This document shows positions 22,696 to 35,421 of a DNA stretch of 64,000 bases, piece after piece; position 1 is the first letter of the stretch, and each line of letters starts with the position of its first letter. The notes beneath the pieces were generated by a model. The model did no database searches. It was given only the letters and a program-made list of their open reading frames with translations, and was not told the DNA's origin. Position numbers and translations under genes: made by a program. The stretch is from Microbacterium sp. T2.11-28 (GTDB lineage Bacteria > Actinomycetota > Actinomycetes > Actinomycetales > Microbacteriaceae). The DNA is taken from contig NZ_CATNHF010000023.1 of assembly GCF_950097975.1 (NCBI RefSeq), positions 186,001-250,000 on the forward strand, read 5' to 3'.

Positions 22696-23562
22696 GTGGA
22701 CGAGACGACGCCGCGCTCGGCGACCGCCGAACGCGCACAGGCCGCGCACGCGATGAGGCGCACGCGGGAGCACCTGGGACTCAGCCAGGAGCGGCTCGCG
22801 CGCCGGGCGGGGGTGAGCGTGCGCACCATCCGCTCGCTCGAGCTGTCGGCGACCGAGAGCCCGCGCGCCGACACGCTGTCGCGCATCGCGTCTGCCCTCG
22901 ACCTCGACGCCGTCAGCCGCGGGCGCGTGATGGCGGCCTGGGGCCACCGGAACGACCCGGGGGTCGAGCCGTTCTCGTTCGGCCGGTCGTCGCTGCTCGA
23001 CGAGGCGCGGCGGTTCTCGTCGGCGGTGACGCTGCTGCATGTCGACCAGACCGTGAGCGTCGGGCCGCTGCGCACGCAGCTCGCGACGACGACGCGGCTG
23101 ACGGGGCGCGTCCGGTGGGGGACGGTCACGCACGCCTACTTCGTGGCGGAGCCCGATCCGCGTCCGGCCGTGTTCGATCTCGCCGACCTCGACGGGTGCG
23201 CCGTCAGCGCCGACGAGACCGCGGGCAACGGCGTGCGGGTGGTGCGTCTGGCGCTGGAGTCGCCGACGCGCGAGCACGACGTCTTCACGCTCTCGTACAC
23301 GCAGCTGCGCCGGCCCTCGCAGGCGGCGGCGCCCGCGGTGGATCACGCGGGGTGCGGATTCCAGACCCCGACGGAGCTGTACACCCTGCGCGTGCGCTTC
23401 GACGTGCACGCCCTCCCGCAGCGCGTGCACCAGTGCACCCAGAACCAGCCCTTCGCCGAGCGTCGCGCGGTGCGGGCGGTCCCGCTGTCGCGCGCGGGCA
23501 GCGCCCTGCTGGCGCTGGAGCGCCCCCGGCGCGGCGCCCACTCGCTGTGGTGGCAGTTCTGA
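22696..23562 (+). CDS. XRE-family transcriptional regulator with unknown C-terminal domain
   Basis: A 288-residue regulator. Residues about 20-75 form a Cro/CI-type helix-turn-helix ('LGLSQERLARRAGVSVRTIRSLE...TLSRIASALDLD'). The remaining 200 residues form a beta-rich domain ('FSFGRSSLLDEARRFSSAV', 'GVRVVRLALESPTREHDVFTLSY', 'TLRVRFDVHALPQRVHQ') that I do not recognise and that probably senses a ligand or partner. GTG 22696 follows GGGGGAG. It is divergent from lysE and may control it, but no clear shared palindrome was found between them. Confidence 0.75.
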   Translation: MDETTPRSATAERAQAAHAMRRTREHLGLSQERLARRAGVSVRTIRSLELSATESPRADTLSRIASALDLDAVSRGRVMAAWGHRNDPGVEPFSFGRSSLLDEARRFSSAVTLLHVDQTVSVGPLRTQLATTTRLTGRVRWGTVTHAYFVAEPDPRPAVFDLADLDGCAVSADETAGNGVRVVRLALESPTREHDVFTLSYTQLRRPSQAAAPAVDHAGCGFQTPTELYTLRVRFDVHALPQRVHQCTQNQPFAERRAVRAVPLSRAGSALLALERPRRGAHSLWWQF

Positions 23563-23599
23563 CCGCTGCGGTCGCCGCCGGCGGCGTCCGGCACAGGGA

Positions 23600-24505
23600 T
23601 CAGACGGACTCCTCGGCCGCCGCGAGGTCGGCCAGCAGGTGGCGCACCCGGTGCTCGGGCACGAGCACCGGCCCGAGGGAGTACTCGAACCCGTCGCAGT
23701 CGAGCACGGTGAGGGCCGATCGCGTGAGACCGGGAGCGGGGAGCTCCTCCGGTGACCTCCCCGTGAAGCGCACGTCGTCGAACACGGCGGCCGTCGTCGG
23801 GCGCCGCGCCCGCGCCGGCGCCGCGCCCGCACGGTAGCGCACGCCGGCCTCGGGCCCGATCTCGGCGTCCACCAGCAGCACCCCGAGGTGGGCGAGGAGT
23901 GCGCCGGCGCACCCGGCCGCGATGACGCAGTGCGGGCAGCCCGACGCGTGCTCCCGCAGGCGCGCCGCGAGCGGACCGCGCGGGGTCAGCAGCTCGTGCC
24001 GGCGGACCCGTGCGCACTCCCCGCGAAGCCCGCGCTCGCGGGCGAGGGTCAGCCAGCGCCGGTAGAGCGCCCGCCGGCTGGCCGCCACCCGGCGGGCGAG
24101 GCGGGACTCGGGGATCCCCAGCAGGACGGCGAGCTCACACGGATCGAGGTGCTCGGCGGCCGTGTACCAGAGGAGCGTGCGCGAGCGGGCGGGCAGGGCG
24201 GCGTAGGCCCGGAGGATCGGCGACCGCCGGTCGAACGTGCCCTGCGCGAGGATCAGTCGGCCGACGATCCGCAGCACGTGCCGGCGGACCGGATCGGCCG
24301 GGTCGGCGCGGCGGCGCAGGGCCGTCGCCGTCGCGGCGCGCACGAGCGCGAGGTCTTCGTCCGGTGCGGCTCCGACGGCATCGATCGCGCGTCGCGCAGC
24401 GCCCTCGTGACGTGCCCAGAGCGCGGCGAAGGCTGCCGCATCGCCGTTCCTGACCAGCCGCGTGAGCTGTGCGTCCGAGTGCGTCGGCGCGTCGCCATCC
24501 GGCAT
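23600..24505 (-). CDS. ECF-like sigma factor with C-terminal zinc-finger region
   Basis: A 301-residue protein. Residues 10-40 ('DAQLTRLVRNGDAAAFAALWARH') are the sigma region 2 start, and 96-155 ('LRAYAALPARSRTLLWYTAAEHLDPCELAVLLGIPESRLARR') a region 4-like helix-turn-helix. Region 2 is poorly conserved in its -10 recognition part. Residues 164-193 hold a C...HxxxCxxC cluster (C164, H186, C190, C193) as in ZAS anti-sigma factors. A hydrophobic stretch (194-212) and an unassigned 90-residue tail follow. A strong GGAAGGGAGG supports ATG 24505. It is divergent from, and clearly related to, the next sigma-fusion gene ('AAFAALWARH' is shared). Confidence 0.75.
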   Translation of the reverse strand: MPDGDAPTHSDAQLTRLVRNGDAAAFAALWARHEGAARRAIDAVGAAPDEDLALVRAATATALRRRADPADPVRRHVLRIVGRLILAQGTFDRRSPILRAYAALPARSRTLLWYTAAEHLDPCELAVLLGIPESRLARRVAASRRALYRRWLTLARERGLRGECARVRRHELLTPRGPLAARLREHASGCPHCVIAAGCAGALLAHLGVLLVDAEIGPEAGVRYRAGAAPARARRPTTAAVFDDVRFTGRSPEELPAPGLTRSALTVLDCDGFEYSLGPVLVPEHRVRHLLADLAAAEESV

Positions 24506-24759
24506 CGAGGGCCTCCCTTCCGGCGGGATCTCGGGTCCGATCCGTCGCCTGGGGGACTCCGCTCCCGTCGCGCTATGACGCGCCGCGGGTCGGTAAGAAG
24601 ATTCTCGCCGCGCCCCGTCATCATCGCGTCCCGGCGGCGTCTCTATCTGTACCGCCCGGATCACAGGGCGATTCCGGCCGGTGCCGGATGTCACGCGCTC
24701 GGATGCGCCTTCTCCCGAACACGGGCGCATCCGCTCCGACCCGAGGAACGACACACGCC

Positions 24760-26733
24760 ATGACGGATGAGCCTTCGCTGCGCAGGGGATGGCGTGCGGC
24801 CGACGTGTCCGATGCCGAGCTCGTGGAGGCGACGCGCGGCGGCGATCGCTCCGCCTTCGCCGCGCTCTGGGCGCGTCATGCCGACGCCGCCCACCGGGTG
24901 GCCCGGGCGGTCGCCTGGACCAGCGAGCCCGACGACCTCGTGTCCGAGGCGTTCACGCGGATCCTGCGCGCGACCTCCGCCGGCGGCGGGCCGACCGAGG
25001 CCTTCCGCCCCTATCTGTTCACCACGATCCGCAACATCGCCACCACGTGGGGCAAGGACCAGCGCACCGTCTCGATCGACACCCTCGACGACAGCGCCGA
25101 CGACAGCATCCCCGATCCCGGATCGCTTATCGCCGAGAGGACCTCGCTGAGTCGTGCGTTCGCGACGCTGCCCGAGCGGTGGCGCACCGTGCTCTGGTAT
25201 CTCGAGGTCGAGGGGCTCTCTCCCCGTGAGATGGCCCCGATGCTCGGCATGAAGCCCAATGCCGTCGCCGCGCTGTCGTACCGCGCGCGCGAGGGATTCC
25301 GCAAGGCCTGGCTGGCGCAGCACGTCGACGACGGCGACCGGCCGGCCGAGTGCCGCTGGGTTACCGGCGAGCTCGGCAGGGCGGAGGGCGAGCCGCTGTC
25401 CCGCTCCACCCGCCGCCGCCTCGACGAGCACCTCGACGACTGCGCGTCGTGCCGTGTGGTCGCGGGCGCGGGGGCGGATGCCCGTCAGAACCTGCGCGCC
25501 GTGCTGCTGGTCGGCGTGCTGGGCGGCGCGGCCGCCGCAGCTTACGCTCAGTTGCATCCTCTGCCCGCCTCGGCCGCCGCAGCTCCGGCGCCTCTGGGTG
25601 GCGGAGCCGGTGTCCTCACGGCGGTGGGGGGAGTCGTCGTGGTGGCAGCGGCCGCTGCGGCGATCGTGTGGAGCGCCTCCGTCGCCGGACCGGGCGCCGG
25701 CCGCCCCGTCGCGGGCGCGGGTGGCCCGGGCCCCATCCCGGCGACCGTCTCCCCGTCCGCCGTCGAGCCCGTCGGAACGCCTGTCCCCGGGCTCACGCCG
25801 AGCATCACCGAGAGCCCGTCCGCGACGCCCGCTCCGCCCTTCCCCGTCGCACCCCTCAGCTCTCCGTCCGCCGAACCGGTTCCGACGGCTGAGCCGGCCG
25901 CGACGCCGACCGCCGAGCCGTCGCCGACTTCGACCGCGACGTCCACGCCGACCGCGACGCCGACGCCGACCGCGTCGCCCACTCCGACTCCGACGCCGAC
26001 GCCCACGCCGACCGCGACGCCGACGCCGACCGCGACGCCCACGCCGACGCCGACCCCGACGCCGACCCCGACGCCGACCCCGACGTCGACGCCGACGCCG
26101 ACTCCGACGCCCACGCCGACACCGACGCCGACACCGACGCCGACTCCGACGCCGACGCCGGTGGTGGCGGTCGCCCTCGGCCCCGTCGACACGGCCGCCG
26201 CAGTGCCCGCTCCGCTGAGCGGAACGGGCGAGCCGGGGGCGGCGGTCGCCGCGGTGTCCTCGAGCGGAGCGCGCGTCGGGGAGTCCGTCGTGGCGGCGGA
26301 CGGTACCTGGGCGATCCCGCTCGACGTCGACCTGCTCGACCGGGAATCGACGGTGCGCGTGAGTCAGCTGGTCGACGGCGCGGAGCACTCGACGGCCGGC
26401 CCGGTCGGCCCGTACGCCCTGCCGGCGCCCGATGTCACCGGACGCGAGGGCCTCACCGTCGCCCGCACGGACGAGGACGGCGACGGCGAGGCCGACGATG
26501 CGGCGGTCGTGCTGTCGGGCGAGTCCGGTCTGTCGGTCGTCATCGCGGTCGACGGGGTGTCGACCGGACGCCGCCATCTGCTCACCGGCGAGCCGCTGAA
26601 CCGCTACATCCCCGACGTCGCCCTGGGCGAGCACACCCTCGGCGTGCGCTACGTCGATCCGGACTCGGGGCGGCTGGGCCGGCTGAGCGAGGTCACGATC
26701 CTCATCGTGGCCGCCGGAGTGGACGGGCCGTGA
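24760..26733 (+). CDS. ECF-like sigma factor fused to zinc finger, membrane segments, Pro-Thr stalk and Ig-like domain
   Basis: A 657-residue fusion. Sigma region 2 is at 17-100 ('DAELVEATRGGDRSAFAALW', 'YLFTTIRNIATTWGKDQR'). Region 4 is at 133-185 ('LPERWRTVLWYLEVEGLSPRE'). A ZAS-type C198/H224/C228/C231 cluster follows, then hydrophobic segments at 244-265 and 284-306. A Pro/Thr/Ala-rich linker culminates in a long PT repeat (about 380-467). Next comes a bacterial Ig-like domain (about 468-550, 'GTGEPGAAVAAV...VVAADGTWAIPL'), and a 100-residue beta-rich end. The protein thus appears to place a promoter-recognition unit inside and a sensor outside the membrane. If both hydrophobic segments cross the membrane, the stalk would be inside, so topology is unsettled. 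GAGG lies 13 bases before the ATG, a weak site. Confidence 0.78.
   Translation: MTDEPSLRRGWRAADVSDAELVEATRGGDRSAFAALWARHADAAHRVARAVAWTSEPDDLVSEAFTRILRATSAGGGPTEAFRPYLFTTIRNIATTWGKDQRTVSIDTLDDSADDSIPDPGSLIAERTSLSRAFATLPERWRTVLWYLEVEGLSPREMAPMLGMKPNAVAALSYRAREGFRKAWLAQHVDDGDRPAECRWVTGELGRAEGEPLSRSTRRRLDEHLDDCASCRVVAGAGADARQNLRAVLLVGVLGGAAAAAYAQLHPLPASAAAAPAPLGGGAGVLTAVGGVVVVAAAAAAIVWSASVAGPGAGRPVAGAGGPGPIPATVSPSAVEPVGTPVPGLTPSITESPSATPAPPFPVAPLSSPSAEPVPTAEPAATPTAEPSPTSTATSTPTATPTPTASPTPTPTPTPTPTATPTPTATPTPTPTPTPTPTPTPTSTPTPTPTPTPTPTPTPTPTPTPTPVVAVALGPVDTAAAVPAPLSGTGEPGAAVAAVSSSGARVGESVVAADGTWAIPLDVDLLDRESTVRVSQLVDGAEHSTAGPVGPYALPAPDVTGREGLTVARTDEDGDGEADDAAVVLSGESGLSVVIAVDGVSTGRRHLLTGEPLNRYIPDVALGEHTLGVRYVDPDSGRLGRLSEVTILIVAAGVDGP
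25900..26160. repeat. Pro-Thr codon repeat (ACGCCG-type hexamers)
   Basis: About 260 bases of near-perfect six-base units (ACGCCG and one-base variants) encode the (PT)n stalk of the sigma fusion protein. A few GCG and TCG variants interrupt the array, giving TA and TS steps. The array stays in frame throughout. Confidence 0.9.
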
Positions 26734-26740
26734 CCTCGCC

Positions 26741-31254
<4,514 letters not shown>

Positions 31255-31261
31255 GCGCAGA

Positions 31262-31267
31262 AGTCTA
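31262..31267 (-). promoter_or_regulatory. -10 box TAGACT, leaderless
   Basis: TAGACT on the minus strand ends seven bases before ATG 31254 of the antiterminator gene. Confidence 0.6.
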
Positions 31268-31368
31268 GGAGGTCGCCGCGTCAGGGGAGCCGGCGCCGCG
31301 ACATCCAGGTCGCGTTTCCGGATTGTAAAGGTTTCATTTCGTACTGAAAGTTCGAAAAGCTCAGCCCC

Positions 31369-31391
31369 TATGGTGAGCGTACGTACTCACC
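31369..31391 (+). promoter_or_regulatory. Candidate promoter and operator of the peptide operon
   Basis: TATGGT (31369-31374) is a plausible -10 box. It overlaps the left arm of an inverted repeat, GGTGAG (31372-31377) with CTCACC (31386-31391) around a TACGTA core. An AT-rich stretch with TTTCA/TGAAA arms lies just upstream (about 31332-31349). The operon encodes its own MarR/GbsR-like regulator, which is a candidate ligand for these sites; this is inference. Confidence 0.4.
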
Positions 31392-31486
31392 CGTACCGTC
31401 GCCAGGCCCGCGCAGCCCGGCCCGTGCTCCAACCCGGCACCCTCTTCCCGCACCATCCGTGTTTCAGCGATTCCTTGTGAGGAAAA

Positions 31487-33073
31487 ATGAAAAAGAGGCT
31501 CCTCGCGGCGGCAGCAGCCGCCTCCGTCACCGCCCTCGCCCTCTCCGCCTGCAGCGCCGGCACCACTCCGACCGAGGGCGACGCCCCCACGGAGATCCGC
31601 GTCGCGGCGACCGATCCGCAGCTCATCATCCCCGGCCGTCAGTCCGTGGCCTACGACGTCAACATGGCGGTGTGGGCCCCGCTGGCGTTCCTGAACTCCG
31701 ACGGGACGCTCGACTACGTCCAGGCCGAGTCGATCGAGTCCGACGACGCGATCACCTGGACCGTCACCCTCCGCGACGGGTGGACGTTCCAGGACGGCAC
31801 GCCCGTGACGGCCGAGGCCTACGTCGACAGCTGGAACGCCGTCGCCTACGGCCCCAACGCGTTCGAGAACTCCGGTCAGCTCGCCAACATCGTGGGCTAC
31901 GCCGACCTGAACCCCGCCGAAGGCGAGCCGTCGACCGAGGAGATGTCGGGTCTCGCGGTCGTCGACGAGCTCTCCTTCACCGTGGAGCTCACGGGCGCCG
32001 ACAGCCAGTTCCCGCTGCAGGTGACCCAGGCCCAGACCGCGATGTTCCCGATGCCGGAGTCCGCGCTCGAGGACTTCGACGCCTACAACACGCATCCGAT
32101 CGGCAACGGGCCGTTCGCCTTCGCCGAGGACTACGTCGAGAACGAGCCGATCGTCCTCGAGGCCTACGACGACTACCAGGGCGAGAAGCCCACGGTGGAC
32201 CGCATCACCTTCGTCCCGTACACCGACAGCGAGACCGCCTACACGGACGTGCTCGCCGGCAATCTCGACGTGGCGGGCGTGCCCGCCTCCAAGCTCACCC
32301 AGGCCGGCGGCGACTTCGGCGACCGGCTGTACTCGTTCGAGGCCCCCGGGATCTCGTTCCTCGGACTCCCGCTGTGGAACGACGCGTACGACGACATCCG
32401 CGTGCGTCAGGCCATCTCGATGGCCATCGACCGCGAGGCGATCATCGACGTGATCTACGGCGGCACCTACGACCCCGCCACGGCATGGACCCCGGCGATC
32501 GAGCCCGGGACGCCGACCGGCATCTGCGGCGAGTACTGCGAGTACGACCCGGAGGCGGCCAAGGCGCTGCTCGACGAGGCCGGCGGCTTCGACGGCTCGC
32601 TCGAGATCTACTTCCCGGGTGGCGGCGGACTCGACCCGCTGTACGAGGCGATCGCCAACCAGCTGCGCCAGAACCTCGGCATCGAGGCCACCGCGAAGCC
32701 GAGCGCCGACTGGGCGGAGTTCCTCCAGAACCGCAACGACGAGAACATCGACGGGCCGTTCTTCTCGCGCTGGGGTGCGCTGTACCCCAGCCAGCAGGCC
32801 ACCCTCCGCGTGTTCTTCATCGAGGGCGGGGGATGCACCAACTGCATCCCCTGGTACAGCGACGAGGTCGCCGATGCGATCGCGGCCGCCGACGCGGATC
32901 TGTCCACCGACGGCTCGGCCTACGCCGAGGTGCAGGAGCTGATCCAGGCGGAGTTCCCGGCCGTGCCGCTGTTCTTCGAGAAGTACTCCTACGTCACGTC
33001 GGAGCGGGTCGCCGATCTGGTCACGTCACCGGTCGGCAACCCCACCTACCGGTCGATCGTCCTCGACGACTGA
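31487..33073 (+). CDS. Peptide ABC transporter substrate-binding lipoprotein
   Basis: A 528-residue extracellular solute-binding protein of family 5. The lipoprotein signal MKKRLLAA... ends in LSAC (Cys 22). The family signature 'VRQAISMAIDREAIIDVIYGG' and 'AFAEDYVENEPIVLEAYDDY' are clear. It captures oligopeptides or similar ligands for the DppBC permease encoded downstream. Internal cysteine pairs ('GICGEYCEYD' and 'GGCTNCIPWYSD') suggest disulfides near the ligand cleft. A strong stem-loop lies directly after the stop. Confidence 0.92.
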   Translation: MKKRLLAAAAAASVTALALSACSAGTTPTEGDAPTEIRVAATDPQLIIPGRQSVAYDVNMAVWAPLAFLNSDGTLDYVQAESIESDDAITWTVTLRDGWTFQDGTPVTAEAYVDSWNAVAYGPNAFENSGQLANIVGYADLNPAEGEPSTEEMSGLAVVDELSFTVELTGADSQFPLQVTQAQTAMFPMPESALEDFDAYNTHPIGNGPFAFAEDYVENEPIVLEAYDDYQGEKPTVDRITFVPYTDSETAYTDVLAGNLDVAGVPASKLTQAGGDFGDRLYSFEAPGISFLGLPLWNDAYDDIRVRQAISMAIDREAIIDVIYGGTYDPATAWTPAIEPGTPTGICGEYCEYDPEAAKALLDEAGGFDGSLEIYFPGGGGLDPLYEAIANQLRQNLGIEATAKPSADWAEFLQNRNDENIDGPFFSRWGALYPSQQATLRVFFIEGGGCTNCIPWYSDEVADAIAAADADLSTDGSAYAEVQELIQAEFPAVPLFFEKYSYVTSERVADLVTSPVGNPTYRSIVLDD

Positions 33074-33080
33074 CACCGCG

Positions 33081-33114
33081 GTGCGGAGCGTCCACCCCCC
33101 GGGGCGCTCCGCAC
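33081..33114 (+). terminator. Stem-loop after the binding-protein gene
   Basis: GTGCGGAGCG (33081-33090) pairs perfectly with CGCTCCGCAC (33105-33114). The inner bases can extend the stem by GC pairs. It has no T-run and lies between the binding-protein gene and the rest of the operon. It probably stabilises or attenuates, giving more binding protein than permease. Confidence 0.65.
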
Positions 33115-33145
33115 CCCCCGTGACCACCCAGCCACGAGAGCTTCC

Positions 33146-34492
33146 ATGACGCACGATCCCCTCCTCTCGCTCGCGCAGCGACTGCCCGCGATCGACGGCT
33201 TCCCCACCGTCGACGAGCTGCGAGCCGATCTGCTCGCCCTCTGCGACGCGCACCCCGATCGGCTGCGCCACGCGGTCATCGGCCGCTCCCGGCTCGGCGG
33301 TCCCATCGACCACGTCGCCGTCGGCGACGGACCCCTGCAGGTCGTCGTCGCCGGGGGCGTCCACCCCAACGAGCCGATCGGCTTCCGCACGGTCCAGCAG
33401 CTCGTCCGGCTGCTGCTCGAGGCCCCCGAGCTGACCGCGCTGAACGCCACCTGGCACATCGTCCCGTGCGTCGACCCCGACGGCGCACGCCTGAACGAGT
33501 CCTGGTTCGCCACAGCCGACCGCCGTGCGTACTTCACGGGCTTCTACCGCCCGGCGCCGGGGGAGCAGGTCGAGTGGTCGTTCCCGTTCGACTACAAGGA
33601 GGCGTGGTTCGACCGTCCGATCCCCGAGACGCGCGCGCTGATGGCGCTGTTCGACCGCGTGCGGCCCGACGTGTTCGTGGGCCTCCACAACGCCGAGTTC
33701 GGCGGCGTGTACTTCTACCTCAACCAGGACGACGCGGTTCTGGCCCGCGAGCTGCGCGATCTGCCCGCCGCCTTCGGGCTGCCGCTGGATGTGGGAGAGC
33801 CGGAGATGGACGGCCTGGCGCGTCTCGACGACGCGGTCTTCCGTGCGCCGCTCGCCCGCGAGCGGTACGACCATCGCGAGGCGCGCGGCCTTCCCCCCGA
33901 GACCCGTTCCGGTGGCGCGGGCACCGCCGACTACCTCGAGCGCTACGGAACGACGACGATGATCGCCGAGCTCCCGTACTGGACGCACCCCGACGCCGCC
34001 GACACGAGCCCGACGTCGCGCAGCTACCGCGACGTCGTCGCCCAGAAGGCGGACGAGCTGGAGGAACTCCACCTGCTGCTGCAGCGGGTGCTCGACGACG
34101 TCCGTCCGGCGCTCACGATCGACACGCCCTTCCGCCGGGCCAGCGAGGCGTTCGTGCCCGGCATGGGCGAGGCCGCGCAGGCCGAGCGGGCGCGGCTGCG
34201 CGATCCGGCTCTCCAGCGCCCCGCGACGGTGGCGGAGGTCTTCGGCAACCGCGAGGTGGCCCGCACCTTCCGGCTGCGCTTCGGCGGCATCCTGCGCCGG
34301 GCGCTCGCCGCCGAGATCGACGCCGGCGTGGCGCGCGAGCCGGTGCGGGCGGCGTGGGCCGAGATCGACACCGCATTCCGGGGATGGCTGGCCGCCGAGG
34401 CCGACACCGAGCTGGTGCCGGCGCCGGTCTCGGCGCTCGTGGGCGTCCAGCTCGCCGCGGTGCTGGCGACCGTGCGACGGAGGAACGGATGA
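33146..34492 (+). CDS. M14-family metallopeptidase
   Basis: A 448-residue zinc carboxypeptidase-like protein with no signal peptide, so it should act on imported peptides in the cytoplasm. The metal-binding set is H73 and E76 in 'GGVHPNEPIG' and H181 in 'VGLHNAEFGG'; the catalytic glutamate is E275 in 'MIAELPYW'. The C-terminal 150 residues are helical and not part of the catalytic fold. It lies between the binding protein and the permease genes, and its last codons overlap the permease start (ATGA). Substrate may be a gamma- or N-modified peptide; this is not decidable here. Confidence 0.85.
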   Translation: MTHDPLLSLAQRLPAIDGFPTVDELRADLLALCDAHPDRLRHAVIGRSRLGGPIDHVAVGDGPLQVVVAGGVHPNEPIGFRTVQQLVRLLLEAPELTALNATWHIVPCVDPDGARLNESWFATADRRAYFTGFYRPAPGEQVEWSFPFDYKEAWFDRPIPETRALMALFDRVRPDVFVGLHNAEFGGVYFYLNQDDAVLARELRDLPAAFGLPLDVGEPEMDGLARLDDAVFRAPLARERYDHREARGLPPETRSGGAGTADYLERYGTTTMIAELPYWTHPDAADTSPTSRSYRDVVAQKADELEELHLLLQRVLDDVRPALTIDTPFRRASEAFVPGMGEAAQAERARLRDPALQRPATVAEVFGNREVARTFRLRFGGILRRALAAEIDAGVAREPVRAAWAEIDTAFRGWLAAEADTELVPAPVSALVGVQLAAVLATVRRRNG

Positions 34493-35421
34493 TCCTCGCG
34501 CGCCGGATCGGCGCACGCGTCGCGGAGTTCCTCCTCGTCTTCCTCGGCGTGACCTTCATCATCTACGCGACGGTCTGGGCGCTGCCCGGCGACCCCATCG
34601 GCGCCCTCGGGGGCGACCGGCCGCTGCCCGAGAACGTCGTGGCACAGCTGCGCGAGCAGTTCCACCTCGACGAGCCGCTGTGGCAGCAGTACCTGCGCTA
34701 CCTCGGCGGACTCCTCACCGGCGACCTCGGCACGACGTTCTCGGGCGTCCCTGTCGCCGACCGGATGGCCTCCCGCTGGCCCGTCACGATCACGCTGGCG
34801 CTCACCGCCTGGGTGATCGAGGTGGCGCTCGGCGTCGCGCTCGGGCTCATCGCCGGCCTGCGCCGCGACAGCGCGATCGATCGCACCGTCCTGTTCGGCA
34901 CCATCCTCGCCACCTCGATCCCGATCTTCGTGGTCGCCGTCTCGGCGCAGCTGCTCTTCGGGCTGCACCTCGGGTGGTTGCCGATCGCGGGCACCGACGC
35001 CGGCTGGCCCGTGGCGTACCTCCTTCCCGCCGCCGTCATCGCACTCTTCGGTCTCGCCTCCATTGCGCGTCTCATGCGCGGGAGCGTCATCGACTCGATG
35101 GATTCCGACTTCGTGCGCACGCTCCGCGCCAAGGGCATGCCGGGCTCGCGCATCGTCGGGCTGCACGTCATGCGCAATTCCGTCGCGCCCGTGCTGACCT
35201 TCGTCGCGATCGACCTCGGCTTCCTCCTCGGCGGCGCCGTGGTCGTCGAGGGGATCTTCAACCTCCCCGGAATCGGGCAGCTTCTCTTCAGCGCGATCCG
35301 CACCCACGAGGGCCCGACCGTCGTCGGTGTGGGCACCACGCTCATCCTGATCTTCCTCGTGCTGAACGTGGTGGTCGATCTCCTCAACTCGCTGCTGGAC
35401 CCCCGGAGCCGTCATGACTGA
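34489..35421 (+). CDS. Peptide ABC transporter permease, DppB type
   Basis: A 310-residue membrane protein with six helices, one of the two channel subunits of the oligopeptide importer. The N-terminal 'LLVFLGVTFIIYATVWALPGDP' and the coupling (EAA) region 'DFVRTLRAKGMPGSRIVGLHVMRNSVAPVLT' are typical. The end 'VVEGIFNLPGIGQLL' is the family signature. ATG overlaps the peptidase stop by four bases, and the next permease begins eight bases before its end, so translation is coupled throughout. Confidence 0.93.
   Translation: MILARRIGARVAEFLLVFLGVTFIIYATVWALPGDPIGALGGDRPLPENVVAQLREQFHLDEPLWQQYLRYLGGLLTGDLGTTFSGVPVADRMASRWPVTITLALTAWVIEVALGVALGLIAGLRRDSAIDRTVLFGTILATSIPIFVVAVSAQLLFGLHLGWLPIAGTDAGWPVAYLLPAAVIALFGLASIARLMRGSVIDSMDSDFVRTLRAKGMPGSRIVGLHVMRNSVAPVLTFVAIDLGFLLGGAVVVEGIFNLPGIGQLLFSAIRTHEGPTVVGVGTTLILIFLVLNVVVDLLNSLLDPRSRHD

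Noticed and set aside
25900-26160. CRISPR-like or satellite repeat array
   Set aside because: The six-base units have no spacers, stay in frame and encode a Pro-Thr stalk of the sigma fusion protein.
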